This document shows positions 1-7,357 of a stretch of 36,022 nucleotides of DNA, in pieces. Position 1 is the first letter of the stretch. The number at the start of each line of letters is the position of its first letter. Position numbers and translations under genes: made by a program. The stretch comes from an uncultured Clostridia bacterium (GTDB taxonomy: Bacteria; Bacillota; Clostridia; Oscillospirales; Oscillospiraceae): contig CAMCSE010000016.1 of NCBI GenBank assembly GCA_945877515.1, positions 1 to 36,022 on the forward strand. Reading direction: 5' to 3'. The notes beneath the pieces were generated by a model. That model worked only from the letters and a program-made list of their open reading frames with translations, was not told where the DNA came from and made no database searches.

Positions 1-1
1 C

Positions 2-358
2 GCCCTGCTGCGCGGTGTTGCCAAGACCGAGATCGAGCGCGGCCAGGTTCTGTCCAAGCCCGGTTCCATTCATCCTCTGACCAAGTTCGTGGGCCAGGTC
101 TACGTTCTGACCAAGGATGAAGGCGGCCGTCACACCCCCTTCTTCAACAACTATCGTCCCCAGTTCTACTTCCGTACCACCGACGTGACCGGTATCATCA
201 CCCTGCCCGAGGGCACTGAGATGTGCATGCCCGGTGATAACGTCGACATGAAGGTGGAGCTGATCACCCCCATCGCTATCGAGAAGGGTCTGCGTTTCGC
301 TATCCGTGAGGGCGGCCGTACCGTCGGTTCCGGTGTCGTCATCGAGATCGAGGACTAA
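2..358 (+). CDS. tuf: Elongation factor Tu, C-terminal part (5' end outside window)
   Basis: The open frame enters at base 2 and encodes the last 118 residues of EF-Tu, the GTPase that delivers aminoacyl-tRNA to the ribosome. Visible are the end of domain II ([16 protein letters not shown]) and almost all of domain III, including the conserved [21 protein letters not shown] stretch read in pieces and the terminal [13 protein letters not shown]. The GTP-binding domain lies upstream of the window. The gene ends in a TAA directly before a strong terminator, so it is the last gene of its transcript. Identity is very secure; only the start is missing. Confidence 0.98.
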   Translation, partial: ALLRGVAKTEIERGQVLSKPGSIHPLTKFVGQVYVLTKDEGGRHTPFFNNYRPQFYFRTTDVTGIITLPEGTEMCMPGDNVDMKVELITPIAIEKGLRFAIREGGRTVGSGVVIEIED

Positions 359-367
359 TTGAATTTC

Positions 368-403
368 AAAAAAAGAAAAGCCCGCAAGGGCTTTTCTTTT
401 TTT
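368..403. terminator. Bidirectional intrinsic terminator after tuf
   Basis: An A/G-rich left arm ending in GCCC (to 383), a GCAA tetraloop (384-387) and the matching GGGC right arm run into a T-rich tail at 391-403. The A-rich flank gives a T tract on the other strand as well, so it can also end the convergent lipoprotein gene, whose stop is at 411-413. Confidence 0.93.
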
Positions 404-410
404 GCGCCAT

Positions 411-878
411 TTACGTCTGTGGGAAAGAGAGGTCCGTCTGGAAACCACCCTGCCCGATGACAATAATATCGCCGCCGATGATCTGATCGCCCCACAGGTA
501 CAGATTTGCCTGCACCCCCTGGGGAATATCGGGATAATTGGTGACGGTATAGGTGTACCGTTTGACTGCCTGCCCGGCGAAATCCGCAAAAGGCAGGTTC
601 TGTCCTTTTTGCAGCTTGGCGTAGGTCTCCCACTCGTTTTCCAGCCGCTCCGGAAGCTGGAGGTCCAGCGTTTCGATGGGCTGTGGGTTTACCTGCCAGC
701 CGAATCCCTCCAGATAAGCGACCCGCTCCTCCGCTGTTGCGGCGGTAATGATCTCCGGCGCCTTGTCGCCGCCGAAGCAACCGGCCAACATCAGCGCCGA
801 GCCGATCACCAGTCCCAGAGCCAGCGACAGCAGTACCATGCGCCGCCGTGAAATATGAATGACACGCATCGTATCCAT
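411..878 (-). CDS. Small lipoprotein, DUF4830-like
   Basis: Encodes about 155 residues. The N-terminus has a basic stretch (HISRRR), a hydrophobic segment and a lipobox LAGC followed by FGG, so it should be a lipid-anchored protein on the outer face of the membrane. The mature part (AYLEGFGWQV, VKRYTYTVTNYP, ANLYLWGDQIIGGDI) resembles the DUF4830 family of Firmicutes lipoproteins, whose function is unknown. AGGAG lies only 3 nt before the ATG at 878 and 12 nt before a second ATG at 869, so the start could be either; a TTG at 881 is less likely. It is a single gene convergent with tuf. Confidence 0.8.
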   Translation of the reverse strand: MDTMRVIHISRRRMVLLSLALGLVIGSALMLAGCFGGDKAPEIITAATAEERVAYLEGFGWQVNPQPIETLDLQLPERLENEWETYAKLQKGQNLPFADFAGQAVKRYTYTVTNYPDIPQGVQANLYLWGDQIIGGDIIVIGQGGFQTDLSFPQT

Positions 879-899
879 CAACTCCTTTGTTGATGCATA

Positions 900-928
900 T
901 TCCCAAGGGGAGAAAATTATGCTATACT
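900..928 (+). promoter_or_regulatory. Probable promoter of the pseudouridine synthase gene
   Basis: TTCCCA (900-905) and TATACT (923-928) are separated by 17 bp and lie about 28 bp before the start codon at 956. The -35 box is only a partial match. Confidence 0.45.
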
Positions 929-955
929 ATGGCCATTATCATGGAGGAGGCCGCT

Positions 956-1669
956 ATGGAGCGTCTGGATAAGATCATTGCCAACAGAGGGATCGCCTCC
1001 CGTAGGGAAGTAAAGGAACTGGTGCGGCAGGGCCGCGTGCTGGTGGACGGTGTGCCGGCAGCCGCACCGGATATGAAGATTTCCCCGGAAACAGCAGCCA
1101 TCACCGTAGACGGCGTGCCGGTGTGCGGCGAGCGGTATTTGTATCTGCTGCTGCATAAGCCGGCGGGAGTGCTGACAGCCACCGAGGACAAACGCCAGCC
1201 CACGGTGCTGGATCTGGTGCCGGAGCCCTGGCGCCGCCGTGGTCTTGCGCCGGTGGGACGGCTTGACAAAGATACGGAGGGCCTGCTGCTGCTGACGGAT
1301 GACGGGGAACTGACCCACCGGCTGCTCAGTCCCAAATACCATGTGGATAAGGTGTATTACGCCCGGGTGGAGGGTACGCCGGATGCTGGCGACGCAGCGG
1401 CCTTTGCCGCGGGCCTGCAATTGGACGACGGTCTGCAATGTCTGCCGGCCAGACTGGAGCCCTTGGGCCCGGGAGAATGTCTCGTGACGCTGCGGGAGGG
1501 AAAATTCCACCAGGTGAAGCGGATGCTGGCTGCCCGGGGAAAACCGGTGCTGTACCTGAAGCGGCTGGCGATGGGACCGCTTCAGCTGGAAGCGGAGTTA
1601 ATGCCGGGACAATGCCGTCTGCTGACAGATCAGGAGTTGATGGCACTGCGTAGCACATGTGGCTTGTGA
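956..1669 (+). CDS. rRNA pseudouridine synthase, RsuA/RluB type
   Basis: A 237-residue enzyme that isomerises a specific uridine in ribosomal RNA to pseudouridine. An N-terminal S4 RNA-binding domain (RLDKIIANRGIASRREVKEL, about residues 3-50) is followed by the RsuA-type catalytic domain with LLLHKPAGVLT at 64-74 and the signature GRLDKDTEGLLLL at 101-113; Asp104 is the expected catalytic residue. The start at 956 is chosen because GGAGGAGG (943-950) sits 5 nt upstream; an in-frame start at 887 would lie before the promoter. The family is clear, but whether the target is 23S or 16S rRNA (RluB versus RsuA) cannot be told from the sequence. It appears to be transcribed alone. Confidence 0.93.
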   Translation: MERLDKIIANRGIASRREVKELVRQGRVLVDGVPAAAPDMKISPETAAITVDGVPVCGERYLYLLLHKPAGVLTATEDKRQPTVLDLVPEPWRRRGLAPVGRLDKDTEGLLLLTDDGELTHRLLSPKYHVDKVYYARVEGTPDAGDAAAFAAGLQLDDGLQCLPARLEPLGPGECLVTLREGKFHQVKRMLAARGKPVLYLKRLAMGPLQLEAELMPGQCRLLTDQELMALRSTCGL

Positions 1670-1729
1670 TTATATCGACAAACCGCCAAAAGAATCCCGA
1701 CTTTTTTTGTGGAAAAGATAAAAAAATGC

Positions 1730-1758
1730 TTGCAAAATCGTGATTATGCCGATATAAT
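1730..1758 (+). promoter_or_regulatory. Promoter of the PucR-type regulator gene
   Basis: TTGCAA (1730-1735) and a perfect TATAAT (1753-1758) are separated by 17 bp. The start codon at 1829 leaves a leader of roughly 65 nt. Confidence 0.8.
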
Positions 1759-1828
1759 ATCAGTGACCCCTTGGCAGTTTGCACAAACTGTCCGGCGGCG
1801 CTTTGAAGAGAGAGCAGGAGGGCTTGTC

Positions 1829-2923
1829 ATGTCCGGAAGAATTTTTCAGAATGTAGTGCTGCAATTCAAGGAAACCACCGATCGGACCATCGGTGTAATC
1901 GATGCGGAGGGCACGGTCATCGCGTGCAGCGAACTGACCGGTATCGGCAAAAAGTGGAGCAAGTATGTGGAGACCATCCAGCAGGCTGACGGTGAGTGTG
2001 TGGCGCTGGAGGGCAAGACCTTTAAGGCATTGCCCGGCTGGGGTGGCCACTTTGACTATGCGGTGTTTGCCAGCGGTGACGACGGCATTGGACGCACGGT
2101 GTGTGCCATGGCGGCTGTGGCGCTGAACTCCGCCAAAAGCTACTATGAAGAGAAGCATGACAAGGGCTCCTTCATGAAGAACATCATTTCTGATAACATA
2201 CTGATCAGCGATATTTACATGCGAGCGAAGGAACTGCACGTGGCCGCCGAGGTAAACCGCGGCGTGTTTGTCATCCGTCCGGTGGATGAGCGGATGGAGT
2301 CTGCACCGTTGGATATGGTTCAGAGCCTATTTCCGGACCGGCAGAACGACTTCGTTCTCAGCGTGGGCGAGCAGGATGTGGTGCTGATCCACCAGATGGA
2401 TAAGAACGCCACCGGCGCTGAACTGGAAAAGGTGGCCCAGCGGATCGAGGAGACTCTGCGGATCGACGGCGAGAGCAGTGTGTTCGTCGGTATCGGCACC
2501 ATGGCCCAGCACCTGCGGGAACTGGCCAAGGCCTACAAGGAGGCCCAGATCGCCATCGAAGTGGGTAAGGTGTTCGACACCGAGCGCTACGTGATCAACT
2601 ACGAGAATCTGGGTATCGGCCGCCTGATCTACCAGCTGCCCACCACGTTGTGCGAGATGTTCCTGCAGGAGGTGTTCAAGAAGAACCCCATCGACGCACT
2701 GGATCAGGAAACCCTGTTTACCATCTACAAGTTCTTTGAAAATAACCTGAACGTGTCTGAAACGGCCCGCAAGCTGTTTGTCCACCGCAATACACTGGTG
2801 TACCGGCTGGAGAAGATCAAGAAGCTGACCGGCCTTGACCTGCGGGAGTTTGACGACGCTATCACGTTCAAAGTGGCGCTGATGGTGAAGAAGTATCTCA
2901 CCAGCCGCGGTATCGAGGCGTAA
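1829..2923 (+). CDS. PucR/CdaR-family transcriptional regulator
   Basis: A 364-residue protein. The N-terminal third (IGVIDAEGTVIACS, about residues 21-34) resembles the PAS-like sensor domain of sugar-diacid regulators (CdaR). The middle holds a GGDEF-like GAF-linked region typical of PucR/CdaR proteins (about 190-290). The C-terminus is the PucR helix-turn-helix (ENNLNVSETARKLFVHRNTL, then VYRLEKIKKLTGLDL). It should be a cytoplasmic DNA-binding regulator, with ligand and targets unknown. The start at 1829 has GCAGGAGG 8 nt upstream; a longer frame from 1709 would begin upstream of the promoter. No sugar-acid catabolic genes are nearby, and it sits alone between its promoter and terminator, upstream of ftsEX. 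Confidence 0.87.
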   Translation: MSGRIFQNVVLQFKETTDRTIGVIDAEGTVIACSELTGIGKKWSKYVETIQQADGECVALEGKTFKALPGWGGHFDYAVFASGDDGIGRTVCAMAAVALNSAKSYYEEKHDKGSFMKNIISDNILISDIYMRAKELHVAAEVNRGVFVIRPVDERMESAPLDMVQSLFPDRQNDFVLSVGEQDVVLIHQMDKNATGAELEKVAQRIEETLRIDGESSVFVGIGTMAQHLRELAKAYKEAQIAIEVGKVFDTERYVINYENLGIGRLIYQLPTTLCEMFLQEVFKKNPIDALDQETLFTIYKFFENNLNVSETARKLFVHRNTLVYRLEKIKKLTGLDLREFDDAITFKVALMVKKYLTSRGIEA

Positions 2924-2930
2924 AAGCATA

Positions 2931-2964
2931 AAAGTGGGACGGCTATCGGCCGTCTCATTTTTAT
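2931..2964 (+). terminator. Intrinsic terminator after the PucR-type regulator
   Basis: GGGACGGC (2936-2943) pairs with GCCGTCTC (2949-2956), including one G-U pair, with a 5-nt loop, and is followed by ATTTTTAT. A-rich bases precede the left arm. Confidence 0.85.
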
Positions 2965-3103
2965 GAAGAGAGAACCGGGATATTGGACCGCCTTTGGATG
3001 ACAAATACTATTGTTTTGGGGAACATTTTGGCACTTTTGGTTGTCTATAACAATAATGGCACGTATTGCCTGTCAGAGTTACCTAAAAATCATGGTTTTC
3101 CTG

Positions 3104-3132
3104 TTGCCATTTGGCGGAAGTTTATATATAAT
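3104..3132 (+). promoter_or_regulatory. Promoter of the ftsEX-hydrolase cluster
   Basis: TTGCCA (3104-3109), 17-bp spacer, TATAAT (3127-3132), about 61 bp before ftsE. A second, weaker candidate is TTGGCA (3028-3033) with AATAAT (3052-3057). Nothing else is recognised between 2965 and 3193. Confidence 0.8.
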
Positions 3133-3193
3133 GTAACAAGTAGTGGCCTTTTGCCACAAGATGTTGCATTTTGAGAAAATTTGAGGTAGTGCC

Positions 3194-3883
3194 ATGATTC
3201 GACTGACAGATGCAGAAAAGACCTATGAAAACGGCACACGGGCCGTTCGTGGGATCTCATTTCAAATAGATGACGGAGAATTTGTCTTTCTGGTGGGCCC
3301 CTCCGGCAGCGGAAAATCCACCATTATCAAGCTACTGACCGGTGAGATCGTACCCACCGGCGGACGGGTAATGGTCAACGGCTTTTCCATGAGCCGCATC
3401 AAGCAAAAACAGCTCCCCCTGATGCGCCGCACCATTGGCGTGATCTTTCAGGATTTCCGCCTGATCCCAGGGCGGACGGTATACGATAATCTGGCATTGG
3501 CAATGCGGGCAGTGGGTGCGTCTCCCCGGGAGATCCGGGCGCGTATTCCCTATGTGCTGGAGCTGGTGGGACTGAAGGGAAAGGAGAACAACTATCCCGA
3601 TGAGCTCAGCGGCGGCGAGCAGCAGCGTGTGTCTGTGGCCCGCGCGCTGGTCAATAATCCCAGCACCATCGTGGCGGATGAGCCTACCGGCAATCTGGAC
3701 CCTGCCCGTTCCCTGGAGATCATGACGCTGCTGGAGCGAATCAACGCCCTTGGCACCACTGTGATCGTGGTGACCCACGAACGGGGATTGGTGAACCATT
3801 TCAATAAGCGCGTGATCTATCTGGACAGCGGCCGTGTGGTGGGCGACGCCACCGGTACATATGAGGGGGTGGCACCGCAATGA
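3194..3883 (+). CDS. ftsE: Cell division ATP-binding protein FtsE
   Basis: The 229-residue ABC ATPase of the FtsEX complex, which couples ATP hydrolysis at the inner face of the membrane to activation of a peptidoglycan hydrolase outside. All nucleotide-binding motifs are present: Walker A GPSGSGKS (35-42), Q-loop Gln86, signature LSGGEQQ (138-144), Walker B IVADEP (about 159-164) with D-loop GNLDP, and His195 in VVTHERG. Its length is normal for FtsE. It overlaps ftsX by 4 bp (ATGA), implying translational coupling, and a coiled-coil M23 hydrolase follows. Lipoprotein-type ABC exporters (LolD, MacB) have similar ATPases, but the FtsX neighbour settles the call. Confidence 0.97.
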   Translation: MIRLTDAEKTYENGTRAVRGISFQIDDGEFVFLVGPSGSGKSTIIKLLTGEIVPTGGRVMVNGFSMSRIKQKQLPLMRRTIGVIFQDFRLIPGRTVYDNLALAMRAVGASPREIRARIPYVLELVGLKGKENNYPDELSGGEQQRVSVARALVNNPSTIVADEPTGNLDPARSLEIMTLLERINALGTTVIVVTHERGLVNHFNKRVIYLDSGRVVGDATGTYEGVAPQ

Positions 3884-4761
3884 AAAATCTCGGTTACTTT
3901 TTCAAAGAAGGCGCCCGCAACATGTTCTCCCACGGCTTCATGTCTTTCGCGGCCATCGGCGTTACGGTGGCCTGTCTGCTGATCATGGGCACGTTTTCTC
4001 TGGTGGCCTACAATGCCAACGAGAATCTGGCGGACCTGCAGCGGGAGAACGCCATGGTGGCCTTTGTAGACGACTCTCTGACGGAGAGCCGGGCCAAAGG
4101 GCTGCAAAGCAAGCTGGAAAAGGTGGACAACGTGGCTGACTGCACGTTTGTCTCCCGGCAGGAGGCGCGGGACGCCTATGTGGCCGAATATGACGAGGAT
4201 GACATGTATAAGGATCTGGCCCCGGAGGTGTTCCGGCATCGCTATGTGATCCACCTGACCGATCCCGACAAGATCTCTGAGACCAAGCTGCTGGTGGAGG
4301 AGGTAGCGGGGATTGACGAGGTGCGGGCCGACGAGGTGATCTCCGCCGGCTTTATCACCATACGCAATGTGGCGGGCGTGATCTCTGCCGCGCTGATCGC
4401 TATTCTGCTGATGGTCTCGCTGCTGATCATCTCCAACACCATTAAGCTGACGACCTTCGACCGCCGGGAGGAGATCGCCATCATGAAGATGGTGGGCGCT
4501 ACCGACAGCTTTATCCGCTGGCCCTTTGTATTTGAGGGGTTGCTGCTGGGCCTCTTTGGCGCGGCCATCGCTTTTGGCCTGCAATGGCTGCTGTACGTTG
4601 CCATTGCCAACGGCATCGGCAATTCCGATACCATGCAGCTGCTGGAAGTCGTTCCCTTCCGGAAAATCTGGCAGCCGGTGGCGGGGATCTTCGCCGGAGC
4701 CGGCGTCGTGATCGGCGTGGGCGGAAGCCTGATGGCCATCCGGCGCTTTCTGAAGGTATAA
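3880..4761 (+). CDS. ftsX: Cell division permease-like protein FtsX
   Basis: A 293-residue membrane protein. One helix (about 20-44) is followed by an extracytoplasmic domain of about 120 residues, then three further helices (about 165-190, 213-240 and 265-287) with the conserved FDRREEIAIMKMVGAT loop before the third helix, the classic FtsX C-terminal domain. The outer domain is the part that binds and activates murein hydrolases in characterised FtsX proteins. Its ATG overlaps the ftsE stop. A short GC-rich inverted repeat (4773-4787) lies between this gene and the hydrolase, without a T run. Confidence 0.96.
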   Translation: MKNLGYFFKEGARNMFSHGFMSFAAIGVTVACLLIMGTFSLVAYNANENLADLQRENAMVAFVDDSLTESRAKGLQSKLEKVDNVADCTFVSRQEARDAYVAEYDEDDMYKDLAPEVFRHRYVIHLTDPDKISETKLLVEEVAGIDEVRADEVISAGFITIRNVAGVISAALIAILLMVSLLIISNTIKLTTFDRREEIAIMKMVGATDSFIRWPFVFEGLLLGLFGAAIAFGLQWLLYVAIANGIGNSDTMQLLEVVPFRKIWQPVAGIFAGAGVVIGVGGSLMAIRRFLKV

Positions 4762-4811
4762 ACCAGACCCGTGGGACAGGCCGTCCCGCACCGCTTAGGA
4801 AAGGATACACC

Positions 4812-5996
4812 ATGAGACATGTAAAGACCGGAAAGAAGGTATTGGCCCTGCTGTGCGCGCTGCTGATGACGGCGGCACTGCTGCCGCCTGCCGCAGTGTA
4901 CGGCACGACCACTGATTCTTCTGCCGACGCCGACGCTGTCCGCAAGGAGTATGAACAGCTCCAGCAGCAGATCAATGATAAGCGGCAGGAAATGAATGAC
5001 CTGAAAAACGAGCTGGACAAGATCAAAAATGACAAAGCCAACACCCAGCAAAAGAAGAATTTGCTGGATCAGCGCAATTCTGCTCTGACGGAGGAGATCA
5101 ATCTGTTGGAGGCCCAAATTGAACTTAACACCCGCAGTATCGCCGCCAACGAGGCGCTGGAACAGCAGCAGACAGAGCTGTTCCACAAGCAGATTCGTAT
5201 GGAGGAGGAACAGGGAACGGTATCCTACTGGTCGGTACTGTTCAAGGCGACCAGTTTCTCTGATCTGATCAGCCGCATCGACTTTATCAACGAGATCGTC
5301 CGGTATAACCATCAGGTGATCGACAATCTGCGTCAGACCCGACAGGAATTGGCTGAGGACAAGGCGGCACTGGAGGAGCAGAATGAAGCGCTGAGTGCCT
5401 CTAAGCAGGAGCTGGAAGGCCAGATCTCCGAGAGCATGAAGCTGCTGGCGGAGTACATCAAGACCGAGGAGGGCAAGCAGGCGGAGTATGACGCCATCAA
5501 GGCTGAGGAGGAGGCGCTGGACGGCCTGATCGCCGCCGCAGAGGAAAAGGCCCGGGAACTGGGCCTGGATGACATTGTCGGCACGGTAGGCGGCTATGCA
5601 TGGCCCTGCAACGGCATCCGGTGGATCACCTCTCTGTTCGGCGGACGGCAGTCGCCCGGCGGTATCGGCAGCACCAACCACAAGGGCGTGGATATCGGAA
5701 CGCCGATGGGCACCCCCATTCTGGCGGCCAAGAGCGGTACCGTTACTTGGGCCAGCTGGAACGGCGGCTATGGCAACTGTGTGATCATCAGCCATGGCAA
5801 GGGCAACTCCACGCTATATGGCCATTTGAGCGGATATAACGTCAAGGTGGGTGACACCGTGACGCAGGGACAGGTGATTGCCTATTCCGGTAACACCGGT
5901 AACTCCACCGGCCCTCATTTGCACTTCGGCATCATGGAGAACGACGCTTGGGTGGATCCGCTGAACTATCTGACCGGTTGGCAGTATTACGGTTAA
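4812..5996 (+). CDS. Secreted coiled-coil murein hydrolase, M23 (LytM) type, probable FtsEX partner
   Basis: Encodes 394 residues: a signal peptide (hydrophobic core about 10-29, probable cleavage near VYG), two long charged coiled-coil stretches (about 41-135 and 170-250), then an M23 endopeptidase domain (about 285-385). The zinc ligands His290, Asp294 and His371 and the catalytic His338 and His369 (GPHLHFG) are all present, so it should cut peptidoglycan cross-bridges itself. The layout matches EnvC-like proteins, but EnvC has lost its metal site. Translation starts at 4812 after AGGAAAGGA; the longer frame from 4584 overlaps ftsX. A terminator follows at once, closing the ftsE-ftsX-hydrolase unit. 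Confidence 0.92.
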   Translation: MRHVKTGKKVLALLCALLMTAALLPPAAVYGTTTDSSADADAVRKEYEQLQQQINDKRQEMNDLKNELDKIKNDKANTQQKKNLLDQRNSALTEEINLLEAQIELNTRSIAANEALEQQQTELFHKQIRMEEEQGTVSYWSVLFKATSFSDLISRIDFINEIVRYNHQVIDNLRQTRQELAEDKAALEEQNEALSASKQELEGQISESMKLLAEYIKTEEGKQAEYDAIKAEEEALDGLIAAAEEKARELGLDDIVGTVGGYAWPCNGIRWITSLFGGRQSPGGIGSTNHKGVDIGTPMGTPILAAKSGTVTWASWNGGYGNCVIISHGKGNSTLYGHLSGYNVKVGDTVTQGQVIAYSGNTGNSTGPHLHFGIMENDAWVDPLNYLTGWQYYG

Positions 5997-6025
5997 GCGG
6001 GCGTATTGGATAAGGTTGGATAAAT

Positions 6026-6068
6026 GCCGCCTCTGCACCATACACTGGTGCAGAGGTGGCGTTTTTTT
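6026..6068 (+). terminator. Very strong intrinsic terminator after the M23 hydrolase
   Basis: A 15-bp stem (6026-6040 with 6046-6060, one G-U pair) and a 5-nt loop are followed by G and seven T residues (6062-6068). It overlaps or directly abuts the start of the next reading frame. Confidence 0.95.
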
Positions 6069-6731
6069 ATGTATGGCTATGTGATATGGGGTGACCGCCC
6101 TGCCCTGATGCGGCAGCAGGTAGCGGGTGTGTGGTTTGCGGTGGCGGTGGTGCCGAAAAAAGGATTTCTGGCGCGGTATCGATGCCGCCGCGTCCTGCAT
6201 ATGCTGCGTCAAGCGGGCGTAACGCGCTGTGTGCTGCCGCCGGAAATGACAGAGGAGGCGGCCGGATTCGGCCTTCTGCCGGTGGCGGTGTATGAACTGC
6301 GTCGGGCCATGCTGCCGCAACTGCTGGAGATACAGGGCGATTTGCGGCACAGTACGGCGCTGCTGCGGGCCGGACATGTGTCTCCGGCGGTATATGACGC
6401 GGCGCTGTTGCTGGCGCGGCGGGTGCGGTATCTGTCTCTTGATACAGGCGGCGGTACGGAGATACTGGCGCGTGAATTGCGGCAGCGGCTTGGCTTATGC
6501 GTGGGGTGCGTAGGCCGGCCGGTGGTAACAGTGTCCTTCGGCGGCGCACCGTCCGGCAGCACCATCTGTCTGGGGGAGGATTGCCGCCTCTACCAGCGGA
6601 TAGAGTACAGCTTGTCAGGGGAGAAATTAGGGACCTGGCCACTGTCTGAGCAGCTGTTGGCGGCACTTTTTGAGGCTGGAGGGATCAAAAAAGAGGAAAT
6701 TCGTGTAAAAACAATTGTCACCAACGCTTGA
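6069..6731 (+). CDS. Unrecognised protein, start abutting a terminator
   Basis: A 220-residue frame with codon use like its neighbours. I do not recognise the family. The sequence is rich in Arg, Leu and Ala, with a helical middle (EMTEEAAGFGLLPVAVYELR, then LPQLLEIQGDL) and a C-terminal half holding LDTGGGTEILARELR and VSFGGAPSGSTICLG; no signal peptide or membrane helix is obvious. No Shine-Dalgarno precedes the ATG at 6069, because the seven-T tract of the terminator is directly upstream. An in-frame ATG at 6024 has a weak AAGG 8 nt before it, but would make the terminator stem the first 15 codons. The stop at 6729-6731 overlaps the greA -35 box. It is probably a real gene expressed by terminator read-through; the start is uncertain. 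Confidence 0.65.
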   Translation: MYGYVIWGDRPALMRQQVAGVWFAVAVVPKKGFLARYRCRRVLHMLRQAGVTRCVLPPEMTEEAAGFGLLPVAVYELRRAMLPQLLEIQGDLRHSTALLRAGHVSPAVYDAALLLARRVRYLSLDTGGGTEILARELRQRLGLCVGCVGRPVVTVSFGGAPSGSTICLGEDCRLYQRIEYSLSGEKLGTWPLSEQLLAALFEAGGIKKEEIRVKTIVTNA

Positions 6732-6756
6732 CACAGGGCCGGAAACTTACTATAAT
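6728..6756 (+). promoter_or_regulatory. Consensus promoter of greA-lysS and following genes
   Basis: Perfect TTGACA (6728-6733), 17-bp spacer and perfect TATAAT (6751-6756). The -35 box overlaps the stop codon of the preceding gene. About 77 nt of leader precede greA, including an AT-rich stretch (6767-6787). Confidence 0.93.
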
Positions 6757-6839
6757 GCAACGTAACGTACTATATTATAATATAAGTATACCCTATGACG
6801 GATCGCTGTCAGGGGATGCAATAGAAAGGAATGTGCAGC

Positions 6840-7316
6840 ATGGCAAAAGAATTCAAGATGAGTCAGGCCCGGTATGACGAGCTGAAGAAAGAGTTGGACT
6901 ACAGCAAGACTACCCGTGCCGATGAGGTGGCGGAACTGATCAAGGAGGCCCGCGGCTTTGGCGACCTCAGCGAGAACAGCGAGTATGATGAGGCCAAAAA
7001 CGAGCAGGGCAAGCTGTACTCCCGCATCGCGGAGTTGGAGGATATCCTGCTGCACGCCGTCATCGTGGATGAAGCGGAGATAGATTCTGATAAAATTTCC
7101 ATTGGCTGCAAGGTCGTTGTGACCAATCTGGATACACGAAAACAGCTGCCCGCCTATAAAATCGTCGGTTCTCAGGAGGCCGATGTGATGAGCCGCGCGG
7201 TCAGCGAGGACTCTCCCTTCGGCAAAGCTCTGATGGGCCGCAAGGCGGGCGATGAAGTGATCGTGGAGGCGCCCCGGGGCGCGATCCGCTACCGTGTAGA
7301 CAGTATTGAACGATAA
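6840..7316 (+). CDS. greA: Transcription elongation factor GreA
   Basis: A 158-residue protein. The N-terminal two-helix coiled coil (about 1-75) carries the acidic tip motif GDLSENSEYDEAK, which reaches into the RNA polymerase secondary channel and stimulates cleavage of backtracked RNA; the C-terminal FKBP-like domain (about 80-158) ends with the typical GDEVIVEAPRGAIRYRV. The start at 6840 lies 9 nt after AAAGGA, whereas an ATG at 6831 would have no spacing. It is first in a transcription unit that continues into lysS 41 bp downstream. A perfect 8-bp inverted repeat with no T tract (7320-7338) lies in that gap. Confidence 0.96.
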   Translation: MAKEFKMSQARYDELKKELDYSKTTRADEVAELIKEARGFGDLSENSEYDEAKNEQGKLYSRIAELEDILLHAVIVDEAEIDSDKISIGCKVVVTNLDTRKQLPAYKIVGSQEADVMSRAVSEDSPFGKALMGRKAGDEVIVEAPRGAIRYRVDSIER

Positions 7317-7357
7317 GACCCTCGATCGCCGATCGAGGCTGAGATAAGGAGACCGTT

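Noticed and set aside
2983-3174. 63-codon plus-strand frame starting TTG upstream of ftsE
   Set aside because: It has no ribosome binding site, overlaps both candidate ftsE promoters including the -10 box, and resembles no family.
7317-7357. Possible T-box or regulatory RNA before lysS
   Set aside because: The gap is 41 bp, with just one 8-bp hairpin and no T-box sequence; too short for a tRNA-sensing leader.
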